NCBI RefSeq assembly: GCF_003293845.1
Contig: NZ_QLST01000005.1
Coordinates: 1 to 64,000, forward strand
DNA: 64,000 bases
Source: Flavobacterium tibetense
Lineage (GTDB): Bacteria > Bacteroidota > Bacteroidia > Flavobacteriales > Flavobacteriaceae
Direction of reading: 5' to 3'
Shown: one piece after another, positions 27,693 to 35,687 of the stretch
Position numbering within the stretch: the first letter of the stretch is position 1
Layout: each line of letters opens with the position of its first letter
Made by a program: the position numbers and the translations under genes
Notes under the pieces: generated by a model
What the model was told of the DNA's origin: nothing
Database searches by the model: none
Seen by the model: only the letters and a program-made list of their open reading frames with translations

Positions 27693-28792
27693 TGTACAGG
27701 TTTTGCAAAAATATTGGTAATGAATACGTTCAATTGTGTGAAGATAAGAAAAATTTCAATAATTGGGTACCAATACATCACATCTTTTTCTTTTAATTTT
27801 CCAGCAGCATATCCTAATGAAATCCACGTGAACATATATCTAAGAACTACAATTCCAGTTACTATCATCCATTGGTATTGAAAAGCTAAAAGTACAGCAG
27901 CTAAAACAAAAAACAAGAATTGAATGATATAAAAAAATCCCAATTGAAAACGGTCAAATCCTTTATAATGTTTAGCTGTGGCAACGTGTCGCCTTTTTTG
28001 ATTGAACCAAGTTTTATAGGTTCTTTTTGGTTCTGAGTAAGTGAAACTTTCAGGTGAAAAACAGATAGTTGTGTTGCTACCATTAGCGGCTTGGTTCACA
28101 AATAAATCATCATCGCCTGAACGAATTTTCATATGATCCATAAAGCCTCTCACTCGGAAGAATTCTTCTTTTTTGTAAGCTAAATTACGACCAACGCCCA
28201 TATAAGGTTTGCCAATTTTAGCCCAAGCAAAATATTGAGTCGCTGTCAAAAGAGTTTCAAAACGAATGATTTTATTCAAAAACGAATTTTTAATTTTCTC
28301 ATAAGCACCATAGCCTAAAACGATGGTTTTTTTCATGGTGAAATTAGCACTCATGTTGCTTATCCAATGTTTTGATGTTGGGTAACAATCGGCATCGGTA
28401 AAAAGTAAGTATTCGTATTTGGCGGCTTTAATTCCTAAGGTTAAAGCATATTTTTTATTGCCCCAAAAAGCTTCGTTATTATCTACTTTTACCAATTTTA
28501 CATTGGCATATTGTTTTTCAAACTCTTCGAATAATTCGCGCGTTTCATCGCTTGACGCATCATCTATCAATACCAATTCGAAAGTTGGATAGTCTTGGTT
28601 CACCAAAAGAGGAATGAATTTTTTGATATTTTCCGCTTCGTTTTTGGCGCATACTATTACTGAAATAGGAATATTTTTTTTGGGAAGAGTCTCTGTTTTA
28701 GCGAAACTAAATTTGCCAAAAATAAAAATGTAATATATCAGTTGAAATAGTACAACAGCAACTAATCCAAGGAGTAGAATATCAAAAATCAT
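27683..28792 (-). CDS. family 2 glycosyltransferase, membrane-bound
   Basis: This 369-aa processive-type GT2 has an N-terminal helix (about 3-27), a cytoplasmic catalytic domain and two to three C-terminal helices (about 285-360). Catalytic features are ISVIVCAKNEAENI, the first Asp in DDASSDET, DADCYP (DxD) and SGDDDLF. The QKRRH stretch matches the QxxRW-type acceptor motif. The product is unknown. Many relatives are annotated as poly-GlcNAc or cell-surface polysaccharide synthases. It lies in an operon with a small membrane protein upstream and the ECF sigma factor downstream. Confidence 0.9.
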   Translation of the reverse strand: MIFDILLLGLVAVVLFQLIYYIFIFGKFSFAKTETLPKKNIPISVIVCAKNEAENIKKFIPLLVNQDYPTFELVLIDDASSDETRELFEEFEKQYANVKLVKVDNNEAFWGNKKYALTLGIKAAKYEYLLFTDADCYPTSKHWISNMSANFTMKKTIVLGYGAYEKIKNSFLNKIIRFETLLTATQYFAWAKIGKPYMGVGRNLAYKKEEFFRVRGFMDHMKIRSGDDDLFVNQAANGSNTTICFSPESFTYSEPKRTYKTWFNQKRRHVATAKHYKGFDRFQLGFFYIIQFLFFVLAAVLLAFQYQWMIVTGIVVLRYMFTWISLGYAAGKLKEKDVMYWYPIIEIFLIFTQLNVFITNIFAKPVHWK

Positions 28793-28808
28793 ACGGATTT
28801 ATTGGCGA

Positions 28809-29012
28809 TTAAGAGTGAGAAGGTTCGTTACAATCTTTAAATTGATCAGGTGTTTTTCCGCAAAAGCCACAAGCTTCACCATCTTTATTCAAAAACGGAC
28901 TTTGACTAGCGCAAGTTCCTGAAAATTTTCCGTCTTTTTTCAACCAAATTTTGATTGCAATTCCTGCTACAGCAAGCGCTAAAAGTCCCATGGTAAGTAT
29001 CGCTAGTTTCAT
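28809..29012 (-). CDS. small membrane protein with a cysteine-rich tail
   Basis: This 67-aa protein has one N-terminal helix (MKLAILTMGLLALAVAGIAIKIW). A short hydrophilic tail follows, with four cysteines at CASQ, ACGFCG and KDC. The tail may bind metal or form disulfides. Similar small proteins occur in Flavobacteriaceae without known function. An upstream in-frame TTG exists but lies inside the TAAATTTG promoter box, so the ATG at 29012 is taken. It is first gene of the operon with GT2 and the ECF sigma factor. Confidence 0.78.
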   Translation of the reverse strand: MKLAILTMGLLALAVAGIAIKIWLKKDGKFSGTCASQSPFLNKDGEACGFCGKTPDQFKDCNEPSHS

Positions 29013-29030
29013 CTCTTTAGAATTAAAGTG

Positions 29031-29038
29031 CAAATTTA
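29031..29038 (-). promoter_or_regulatory. promoter -7 element TAAATTTG for the membrane protein-GT2-sigma operon
   Basis: This is an exact minus-strand TAnnTTTG match, 18 nt before the ATG at 29012. It decides the start, because the longer reading frame would begin inside the box. Confidence 0.6.
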
Positions 29039-29040
29039 CA

Positions 29041-29520
29041 AAAGAAAATTCAAATCAAGTTCAAATTCAAGCTCAAATTCCAAATTCCAAAATTAGTCAC
29101 AGTAGCGGTTTTCGATTGCAAAAAAAATCCGTATCAATCTGCTTCCGCTTTAGCGGACAATTATTCAAAATTAAAATCAGTGAAAATCCGTCAAATCCGT
29201 TTTATCCGCGTTCCAAAACTTGAAACTTGAAACTTAAAACTTGAAACCAAAATTAACCATATAAGTCATATAAGTTTTTTAAAGTTTACTTTGATTACGT
29301 TGATAAGTTCATATAAGATTTTAAAGATTGTTTAAATTTCTTTAATCTGTGTTCCCAAAAAAATCAAGTACAAATTCAAAAATCAAGCTCAAGGACAAAT
29401 GTTTTCGCTTCGCTTAAATAAAAACCTATTTCATAGGAGATTCCTAGTAAACTCGGAATGACAAAACCAAGTCTATTCTCTAACTTCTAATTTCTATCTT
29501 CTAAAACCATCACCAACTTC
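29041..29520. repeat. mosaic of intergenic repeat modules downstream of murB
   Basis: No gene is seen. From left to right it holds AAATTCAAGCTCAAATTCC units, AATCCGTCAAATCCGTTTTA units (about 29180-29210), CTTGAAACTTGAAAC units (29219-29247), a module AATTAACCATATAAGTC (about 29250), and TTAATCTGTGTTCCC (about 29341). TCAAGCTCAAGGACAAATG and GAGATTCCTAGTAAACTCGG follow. The segment from about 29300 to 29515 is an inverted, diverged copy of about 36430-36660. Confidence 0.85.
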
Positions 29521-29525
29521 CGTCA

Positions 29526-30533
29526 TCAAATAATATTCACTTCCGCTTCAATAGCAACTCCAAATTTTTCTAAAACTGTTTTTTGAATATCTTTTGAAAC
29601 GGCTTCAATTTCAGCACCAGTTGCATTACCATAATTTACCAAAACTAAAGCTTGGTTTTTATGAATTCCTGCGTCGCCAAAGCGTTTTCCTTTAAATCCT
29701 GCTTGTTCAATTAACCAACCTGCTGGCACTTTTACCAATTCTTCCGAAACTTTGTAATGTGGCATTTCAGGAAAGTTTTGCAAGGCTTTTTCGTAAGTTG
29801 TTCTTGGAATAATCGGATTTTTGAAGAAACTTCCACTATTTCCTAATTCTTTTGGATCAGGTAATTTACTCTGACGAATGGCAATTACCGCTCGGCTAAC
29901 TTCTTGAATGGTTGGATTGCTGATGTTTTTCTGTTGCAGTTCCGCTTCAATTGCGCCGTAAGAAGTTTTTAGCTGATGCTTCTTTTTTGTTAGTTGGAAC
30001 GTTACAGCTGTTATAATGTATTGATTTTTCAATTCTTTTTTGAAAATACTTTCACGGTATTCAAAGGCACATTCAGCATTGGTAAAAACTCGTTTTTCTT
30101 GCGTTTTAATAGCAATTGCTTCGCAACTTACCATAGTGTCTTTAATTTCAACACCGTAAGCGCCAATATTTTGAATAGGAGTAGTGCCAACATTCCCCGG
30201 AATTAGTGATAAATTTTCTAATCCGCCAAAATTTCTTTCCAAACACCAAAGTACAAATTCATGCCAATTTTCACCAGCTTGAGCTGTAACCCAAACGTAA
30301 TCTTCAGTTTCTTTGGTAACAGCAATTCCTTTTAAATTTACATGAACAACCGTTTTTTCAATGTCTCTGGTTAACAACATGTTACTACCGCCGCCCAAAA
30401 TAAAAATGTCTTGCTGTTGTTGTAAAACGGTTTTTAATTCGTCTTCAGAAGTAACAGAAATAAAGGATTTAGCAGTTGCTGAAATACCAAAAGTATTGTA
30501 GTTTTTTAAAGAAAAATTGGTTTGAATTTCCAT
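29526..30533 (-). CDS. murB: UDP-N-acetylenolpyruvoylglucosamine reductase
   Basis: This 335-aa FAD enzyme reduces UDP-GlcNAc-enolpyruvate to UDP-MurNAc in peptidoglycan synthesis. The FAD motif is DIFILGGGSNMLLT near residue 45. GLENLSLIPGNVGTTPIQNIGAYGVEI is the family core. GNSGSFFKNP includes the catalytic Ser, and the C-terminal IEAEVNII carries the conserved Glu. It is the long type I MurB. A GTG one codon upstream is also open, but ATG at 30533 is preferred. A TACATTTG box lies 17 nt before it. Confidence 0.96.
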   Translation of the reverse strand: MEIQTNFSLKNYNTFGISATAKSFISVTSEDELKTVLQQQQDIFILGGGSNMLLTRDIEKTVVHVNLKGIAVTKETEDYVWVTAQAGENWHEFVLWCLERNFGGLENLSLIPGNVGTTPIQNIGAYGVEIKDTMVSCEAIAIKTQEKRVFTNAECAFEYRESIFKKELKNQYIITAVTFQLTKKKHQLKTSYGAIEAELQQKNISNPTIQEVSRAVIAIRQSKLPDPKELGNSGSFFKNPIIPRTTYEKALQNFPEMPHYKVSEELVKVPAGWLIEQAGFKGKRFGDAGIHKNQALVLVNYGNATGAEIEAVSKDIQKTVLEKFGVAIEAEVNII

Positions 30534-30550
30534 CACAGAATAATTTTTTT

Positions 30551-30558
30551 CAAATGTA
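30551..30558 (-). promoter_or_regulatory. promoter -7 element TACATTTG for murB
   Basis: This is an exact minus-strand TAnnTTTG match, 17 nt upstream of the murB ATG. Confidence 0.6.
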
Positions 30559-30591
30559 GTATTAAAGTGGGAATTATTAAAATGTTTAATT

Positions 30592-30705
30592 GAAAGTCAA
30601 AATCAAATACAAAAATCAAGTTCAAGAACAAATTCCAAATTCAAAATTCCAAAATCTGAAAATCCGAAAATCTAACTTCTAACTTCAATCTTCTATCTTC
30701 TCAAT
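30592..30705. repeat. CAAATTC/TCAAG-type repeat tract between recF and murB
   Basis: Short related words repeat: AAAATCAAGTTCAAGAAC, AAATTCCAAATTCAAAATTCC, AAAATCTGAAAATCCG and TAACTTCTAACTTC. They are the same modules as in the larger mosaic regions. No gene is seen. Confidence 0.65.
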
Positions 30706-30711
30706 TTATCT

Positions 30712-31791
30712 TCACAATGGAAATATCGAATAACTTTGATGTGTTGATTTTATTATATTTTCTGTTCTCTCAGCATGTGTATCTGAAATAAAAATTTGTC
30801 CAAAAACAGCATCATTCACCATAGCGACAATTTTTTGCACGCGACTTTCGTCTAATTTATCAAAAATGTCATCGAAAAGTAGAATCGGTAATTCGCCACT
30901 CTTTTCTTTTATGAATTCAAATTGTGCTAATTTCAGCGCAATTAAAAACGATTTTTGTTGGCCTTGCGAACCAAATTTTTTAATCGGATAACCTTCAATT
31001 TCAAAAATCAAATCGTCTTTGTGAATTCCAGCACTGGTATATTGTAAAATTTTATCTTTTTGGAGTTGGTCGTTCAAAAGGGTTGCAAAATCATGTTCCA
31101 ATAATTGTGATTGGTAGTGAAGCGAAACATTCTCAGCTGCATCTGAAATTAAGGTGTAGTACTTTTGGAAAATGGGTACAAAATTGGATAAAAATTGCTG
31201 TCTTTTTTCGAAAATAAGTGTTCCAAGAGGAATTAATTGTTCGTCGTAAATAGCTAAATTGTCTTTATCAAATGTTTGATTAGCAGCAAAATATTTCAAA
31301 AGCGCATTACGCTGACTTACTAATTTTTGGTACTGAATCAATTGGTTCAAATACATTTGATCCAACGAACAAATAACACTGTCAATAAAGCTTCTTCGGG
31401 TTTCACTACCTTCAATGATGAGGTCACTATCAGATGGCGAAATAATTACCAATGGAATTAATCCAATGTGTTCCGATAGTTTTTCGTAAACTTTGTTATT
31501 GCGTTTGATGACTTTTTTTTGCCCTCTTTTTAAACTACAAGCAATTTTTTCTTCTTTGTCATTTTTCTCAAATAGTGCATCAATCAAAAAAAACTCTTCC
31601 AAATGTTTGATGTTTTGCGAAGCTAGTGGATTGAAATAACTTTTTCCGTATGCTACATGATAAATGGCATCTAAAATATTGGTTTTTCCAGCTCCGTTTT
31701 TCCCAACAAAACAATTTATTTTGCTATCAAAATCAAACGATTGATTGCTAATATTTTTGTAGTTTAGTAATGTTAGGTGCTTTAAAGTCAC
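30712..31791 (-). CDS. recF: DNA replication/repair protein RecF
   Basis: This 359-aa SMC-like ATPase loads RecA at gaps through RecFOR. Walker A is GKNGAGKTN near residues 31-39. The ABC-type signature is [16 protein letters not shown] near 280, and Walker B is [15 protein letters not shown] near 305. The start codon is GTG, giving [15 protein letters not shown], which aligns with the family's first strand. No ATG fits better. It stands apart from dnaA and dnaN here. A TACTTTTG box lies 20 nt upstream. Confidence 0.95.
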   Translation of the reverse strand: MTLKHLTLLNYKNISNQSFDFDSKINCFVGKNGAGKTNILDAIYHVAYGKSYFNPLASQNIKHLEEFFLIDALFEKNDKEEKIACSLKRGQKKVIKRNNKVYEKLSEHIGLIPLVIISPSDSDLIIEGSETRRSFIDSVICSLDQMYLNQLIQYQKLVSQRNALLKYFAANQTFDKDNLAIYDEQLIPLGTLIFEKRQQFLSNFVPIFQKYYTLISDAAENVSLHYQSQLLEHDFATLLNDQLQKDKILQYTSAGIHKDDLIFEIEGYPIKKFGSQGQQKSFLIALKLAQFEFIKEKSGELPILLFDDIFDKLDESRVQKIVAMVNDAVFGQIFISDTHAERTENIIKSTHQSYSIFPL

Positions 31792-31811
31792 TTTTTAGGA
31801 ATGTTTTTTTG

Positions 31812-31819
31812 CAAAAGTA
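31812..31819 (-). promoter_or_regulatory. promoter -7 element TACTTTTG for recF
   Basis: This is an exact minus-strand TAnnTTTG match, 20 nt before the GTG start of recF. It lies in a 114-nt divergent region shared with the TPR gene. Confidence 0.6.
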
Positions 31820-31873
31820 GTAGTAAAATAAAAAATAACCGTAAAAAGAACTTTTAATTTTGAATAAAAATTA

Positions 31874-31881
31874 TATTTTTG
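31874..31881 (+). promoter_or_regulatory. promoter -7 element TATTTTTG for the TPR-ribH operon
   Basis: This is an exact TAnnTTTG match, 24 nt before the ATG at 31906. The nearest TTG is 12 nt upstream, too close for a standard -33 element. Confidence 0.6.
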
Positions 31882-31905
31882 CACCTCTTAATAAATTTAA
31901 CATAA

Positions 31906-32688
31906 ATGGCAACATATAACAAAAGAGGTTACAAAAGCCCAAAACCAGAAGTTGAAGATTCAATTGATAACGAATTTGATGAAGTTGTAGCATCAGGCGA
32001 AAGCACCACAGAAGATGTTTTTAATACTTTAGATCAAACCGCTTCAAGAACTGAAGAATGGGTAGCTAAAAACCAAAAAGTTATTTTAGGAATTGTTGGA
32101 GCTATTGCATTTGCTACTGTAGGTTATTTAATGTACAATAAGTTTATTGTAGAGCCTAAAGAGGAAGAAGCAATGTCTATTATGTTCCAATCGCAAGAGT
32201 TTTTTAACGATGCTATTTCTAATCCAGTTACTGCTGATTCTTTATTTAAATTAGCATTGAATGGTGCTGAAGGGAAATTAGGTTTTGTTGGAATTGCTGA
32301 TGAGTTTTCTGGAACTAAAACAGGAAATTTAGCTAACTATTATGCAGGAATGTCATTTATGCATTTGAGTGATTTTAAAAATGCTGAAACTCATTTGTTG
32401 AAATTCAAATCTAGTGATGCGGTAATTGGAGCTACAGCTTTAGGAGCTTTAGGTGATGCTTATTCTGAGTTAAACAAAGTAGATGATGCTATTTCAAATT
32501 ACAAAAAAGCAGCAGCTAAAAATGATAATATTTATACTTCTCCAAGATTTTTATTCAAAGCGGCTCAATTGGCGTTATTGAACAATAAAAAAGAAGAAGC
32601 TAATAAATTATTTGTAGAAATCAAAGAAAAATACGAAACTTCAAGAGAAGCAGCAAATATTGATGCTTACATCTTGATGACCGAATAA
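31906..32688 (+). CDS. tetratricopeptide repeat membrane protein (YfgM/Tol-Pal-like)
   Basis: This 260-aa protein has an acidic cytoplasmic N-terminus (about 1-58) and one membrane helix at about 59-80 (VILGIVGAIAFATVGYLMYN). An extracytoplasmic helical repeat domain follows, with TPR-like units such as AETHLLKFKSSDAVIGATALGALGDAYSEL and DDAISNYKKAAAKN. It resembles YfgM-like TPR proteins, but its partner is unknown. It is 1 nt upstream of ribH, which implies cotranscription. That order is frequent in Flavobacteriaceae. Confidence 0.85.
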   Translation: MATYNKRGYKSPKPEVEDSIDNEFDEVVASGESTTEDVFNTLDQTASRTEEWVAKNQKVILGIVGAIAFATVGYLMYNKFIVEPKEEEAMSIMFQSQEFFNDAISNPVTADSLFKLALNGAEGKLGFVGIADEFSGTKTGNLANYYAGMSFMHLSDFKNAETHLLKFKSSDAVIGATALGALGDAYSELNKVDDAISNYKKAAAKNDNIYTSPRFLFKAAQLALLNNKKEEANKLFVEIKEKYETSREAANIDAYILMTE

Positions 32689-32689
32689 T

Positions 32690-33178
32690 ATGGCTACAGA
32701 AAATAAAAATTTATCACAATACGATAAAAACACAATCCCAAATGCGAAAGATTTTCGGTTTGGGATTGTTGTTTCAGAATGGAACGAACAAGTTACAGAA
32801 GGATTGTACAACGGCGCTGTTCAAGCGTTGACCGATTGTGGTGCTTTACAAGAAAACATCATTAGATGGAATGTGCCAGGAAGTTTTGAATTGATTTTTG
32901 GTGCCAAACAAATGCACGAAAAATTAGAATTAGATTGCATAATCGTTATTGGTTGTGTAATCAAAGGCGAAACGATGCATTTCGAGTTTGTTTGTGAAGG
33001 CGTTACGCAAGGCATGAAAGATTTGAATTTAATGTATGATATTCCAACGATTTTCTGTGTGTTAACAGATAACAATATGCAACAATCTATAGATAGAAGT
33101 GGTGGAAAACATGGAAATAAAGGTGTTGAAGCAGCTATTGCAGCTATCAAAATGGTTGATTTGAATAGAAAAGGATAA
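32690..33178 (+). CDS. ribH: 6,7-dimethyl-8-ribityllumazine synthase
   Basis: This 162-aa enzyme condenses ribityl-aminouracil with dihydroxybutanone phosphate in the penultimate step of riboflavin synthesis. It assembles as a capsid-like or pentameric complex. Family motifs are VVSEWNEQVTEGLYNGA, VPGSFELIFGAKQM, and GCVIKGETMHFEFV with the catalytic His. The C-terminal GGKHGNKGVEAAIAAIKM is also typical. No FMN riboswitch is visible upstream, since the gene sits directly behind the TPR gene. Confidence 0.96.
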   Translation: MATENKNLSQYDKNTIPNAKDFRFGIVVSEWNEQVTEGLYNGAVQALTDCGALQENIIRWNVPGSFELIFGAKQMHEKLELDCIIVIGCVIKGETMHFEFVCEGVTQGMKDLNLMYDIPTIFCVLTDNNMQQSIDRSGGKHGNKGVEAAIAAIKMVDLNRKG

Positions 33179-33202
33179 TTCAAACTGTTGAAAACTATAC
33201 CG

Positions 33203-33228
33203 AAATCCCGATGTTAGTCGGGATTTTT
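33203..33228 (+). terminator. intrinsic terminator after ribH
   Basis: AAATCCCGA (33203-33211) and TCGGGATTT (33218-33226) form a perfect 9-bp stem with a 6-nt loop, followed by a T run. It separates ribH from the YQPRF gene pair. Confidence 0.88.
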
Positions 33229-33241
33229 TGTTAACAAAAAA

Positions 33242-33275
33242 TTGTAGTATAAAAGTTTAAAAATCCTTAATTTTG
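33242..33275 (+). promoter_or_regulatory. promoter (TTG-N23-TAATTTTG) for the YQPRF-mutL operon
   Basis: TTG at 33242-33244 and TAATTTTG at 33268-33275 match the Bacteroidota -33/-7 pair with a 23-bp spacer. The box is 32 nt upstream of the TTG start codon at 33308. Confidence 0.6.
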
Positions 33276-33307
33276 AATATTCTTCAAAAGATTTAAATAG
33301 AATTAAT

Positions 33308-33532
33308 TTGCTTTCAAAAACTAAAAATAGAACCTTTACGTATCAACCTCGTTTTTCAACAAAAACTAAAACTGCTATTTCTTCAACTGATGATACGTTT
33401 GTATCTAGTTGGACAAAAGAGCAGAAAAAAAGCAGAAAATCGAGAACCACTATATCAATAAAAGTCTTATTGCTATTATTGGTATTATTGTTGATTGGAA
33501 TTTATTATTTAGAAACTTTTATTATTGAATAA
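33308..33532 (+). CDS. small YQPRF-motif membrane protein (first of a pair)
   Basis: This 74-aa protein starts at TTG. The N-terminus is basic and contains FTYQPRF at about 10-16. A KKSRKSR stretch and one C-terminal membrane helix (about 50-70, IKVLLLLLVLLLIGIYYLE) follow. The next gene encodes a protein with the same layout and FSYQPRF, so the two look like diverged paralogues. No function is known. No ATG is available, but the match to its partner supports this frame and start. Confidence 0.68.
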   Translation: MLSKTKNRTFTYQPRFSTKTKTAISSTDDTFVSSWTKEQKKSRKSRTTISIKVLLLLLVLLLIGIYYLETFIIE

Positions 33533-33543
33533 ATCACAGCGCA

Positions 33544-33825
33544 ATGGGACTTTTAGGAAAGAGAAAAAATAAAAAATTCAGTTACCAACCTCGTTTTTAC
33601 GAAGGTGAAGGGAGTCCTTATGAAATGAAACATAAGTTTGATGAATTTCGTGTAACTGTTGGTTCAGATAGTGGTTTGAAAACAAAATTTTTTAAAGCTT
33701 TAGGTGATTTTAGAACAAATCAAAATAAAGAAGCTAATAGAAGAGTATTGATAATTGTTGGTATTTTGTTGCTCATTTTTCTCTTTATCATCGATTTTGA
33801 TTTTTCAATTTTTAAAAGAAAATAA
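33544..33825 (+). CDS. small YQPRF-motif membrane protein (second of a pair)
   Basis: This 93-aa protein has a basic N-terminus with KKFSYQPRFYEGEG, a central DFRTNQNKEANRR segment, and one C-terminal helix (about 68-88). Similar proteins in Flavobacteriaceae are, to my recollection, sometimes labelled riboflavin synthase subunit beta. Nothing in the sequence supports that; the label probably comes from the nearby ribH. The stop TAA overlaps the mutL ATG by one base, so translation is probably coupled. Confidence 0.78.
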   Translation: MGLLGKRKNKKFSYQPRFYEGEGSPYEMKHKFDEFRVTVGSDSGLKTKFFKALGDFRTNQNKEANRRVLIIVGILLLIFLFIIDFDFSIFKRK

Positions 33826-35687
33826 TGGCAACTAGTATCATTCAACTGTTACCGGATCACGTGGCAAACCAAATTGCTGCAGGAGAAGTCGTGCAACGAC
33901 CTGCTTCTGTGGTAAAAGAGCTTATGGAAAATGCCATCGATGCCAAAGCTACCGATATCAAATTAATCGTTAAAGACGCTGGTAAGACCTTAATTCAGGT
34001 TATCGATAACGGACAAGGAATGAGTGTTACTGATGCACGTTTGTGTTTTGAGCGTCACGCTACTTCAAAAATTCGTCACGCAGAAGATTTATTCGATTTG
34101 CATACCAAAGGTTTTCGTGGAGAAGCATTAGCATCAATTGCTGCTATTGCTCACGTAGAACTAAAAACCAAACAAGATCAAGAAGAATTAGGTACACACA
34201 TCATCATCGAAGGAAGTAAATTTGTAACGCAAGATGTTGCAGTTTTGCCTAAAGGAACTTCTTTTTTGGTCAAAAATCTATTTTTTAATATTCCAGCGCG
34301 TCGCAATTTCCTGAAATCGGATACCGTTGAAATGCGTCATATTTTTGATGAATTCCAACGCATTGCTTTAGCGCATCCCAATATTTATTTTACGCTAATT
34401 CACAACGGAAGCGAAGTTTTTAATTTACCATCGAGCAATTATCGTCAAAGAATAGTTAATGTTTTTGGTGGTAAAACCAATGAAAAGTTAGTTCCAATCA
34501 GTGAAGAGACTGAAATTATCCAAATTAGCGGATTTATTGGTAAACCCGAATTTGCTAAGAAGAGTAGAAGCGAACAATTTTTCTTCGTAAACGACCGATT
34601 CATCAAAAACGGTTATTTGCATCATGCAATTATGAGTGCTTATGATGGTTTATTGCGAGAAGGCAACCAACCTAGTTATTTCTTGTATTTAACCGTTCCG
34701 CCACATACGATCGATATCAACATTCATCCCACAAAAACGGAAGTTAAATTTGACGATGAACAAGCGCTTTACGCCATTTTAAGAGCGGCAGTAAAACATA
34801 GTTTAGGACAGTTCAACGTAGCGCCAGTGCTAGATTTTGAACGCGATGCTACTTTGGACACACCTTACGATTACAAAGACAAAGAAATTGGTTCGCCCTT
34901 AATTCAAGTGGATGCTAATTTTAATCCTTTTGCAACGGAAACACCAGTTAAGAAAGCGTCTTTTAAAACGTATTCGGATGGTTTTAGTAAACGAGAAAAT
35001 TCGGCAAGTTGGGAAAGTTTGTATGTCGATTTACGTCAAGATACGGAAGAAGTGGCTTCTATTTCTTTCGAAAGTGAGCCAGTTACTAGTAAACTTTTTG
35101 ATGATTCAGCCAATGAAAATACGTTTTCAAGAACCTATCAAATTCACAAGAAATACATCGTAAGTTCTATAAAATCAGGAATGTTAGTAATTGACCAAAA
35201 CAAAGCGCACCAACGCATTTTGTACGAACAATTTCTTACGAATATTACGGTACAACAAGCGTCGAGTCAACAATTGTTATTTCCTTTGGAATTGTATTTT
35301 TCTCATGAAGAAATGGCATTCGTAAAAGAATTGCAACCTTCGTTAGAAAGCACTGGATTTGTTTTTGGTACCAATGGAAATGACAACATCCAAATCTCAG
35401 GAATTCCCATTCATATTCAAGAAAGTGAAGTTGGGATAGTTTTTGAAGAATTAATTGCCCAATTACAAAACGAGTTACCCGAGAATAATTTTTCCTTATT
35501 TGATGGTGTTGCCAAATCTATGGCCAAAAGTATAGCTGTAAAAACAGGAACGTATTTGACCGAATTGGAACAAGAAAATTTGGTAAACAGTTTGTTTGCT
35601 TGTAAAGAACCCAATGTTTCCCCTTTTAATAAACCTACTTTCATCACGATTAGTGTGGAAGACATAGATAAAAAATTCACGATATGA
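33825..35687 (+). CDS. mutL: DNA mismatch repair protein MutL
   Basis: This 620-aa mismatch repair protein has an intact N-terminal GHKL ATPase: the IAAGEVVQRPASVVKELMENAIDA region, DNGQGM, and ATSKIRHAEDL with the TKGFRGEALASI lid. The C-terminal dimerisation domain follows a variable linker (about 340-430). The endonuclease motif DQHA(x)2E(x)4E is degenerate: residues 457-468 read DQNKAHQRILYE, with His and Glu lost. The CPHGRP motif reads SPFNKP. It is thus predicted not to nick DNA itself. It overlaps the genes on both sides by 1 and 4 nt. Confidence 0.96.
   Translation: MATSIIQLLPDHVANQIAAGEVVQRPASVVKELMENAIDAKATDIKLIVKDAGKTLIQVIDNGQGMSVTDARLCFERHATSKIRHAEDLFDLHTKGFRGEALASIAAIAHVELKTKQDQEELGTHIIIEGSKFVTQDVAVLPKGTSFLVKNLFFNIPARRNFLKSDTVEMRHIFDEFQRIALAHPNIYFTLIHNGSEVFNLPSSNYRQRIVNVFGGKTNEKLVPISEETEIIQISGFIGKPEFAKKSRSEQFFFVNDRFIKNGYLHHAIMSAYDGLLREGNQPSYFLYLTVPPHTIDINIHPTKTEVKFDDEQALYAILRAAVKHSLGQFNVAPVLDFERDATLDTPYDYKDKEIGSPLIQVDANFNPFATETPVKKASFKTYSDGFSKRENSASWESLYVDLRQDTEEVASISFESEPVTSKLFDDSANENTFSRTYQIHKKYIVSSIKSGMLVIDQNKAHQRILYEQFLTNITVQQASSQQLLFPLELYFSHEEMAFVKELQPSLESTGFVFGTNGNDNIQISGIPIHIQESEVGIVFEELIAQLQNELPENNFSLFDGVAKSMAKSIAVKTGTYLTELEQENLVNSLFACKEPNVSPFNKPTFITISVEDIDKKFTI

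Noticed and set aside
32600..32690. FMN riboswitch before ribH
   Set aside because: ribH starts 1 nt after the TPR gene, so there is no leader, and no FMN aptamer motifs were recognised.
33544..33825. Riboflavin synthase beta subunit as identity for the 93-aa protein
   Set aside because: The protein is a small single-helix membrane protein with no lumazine synthase motif. The real ribH is at 32690.
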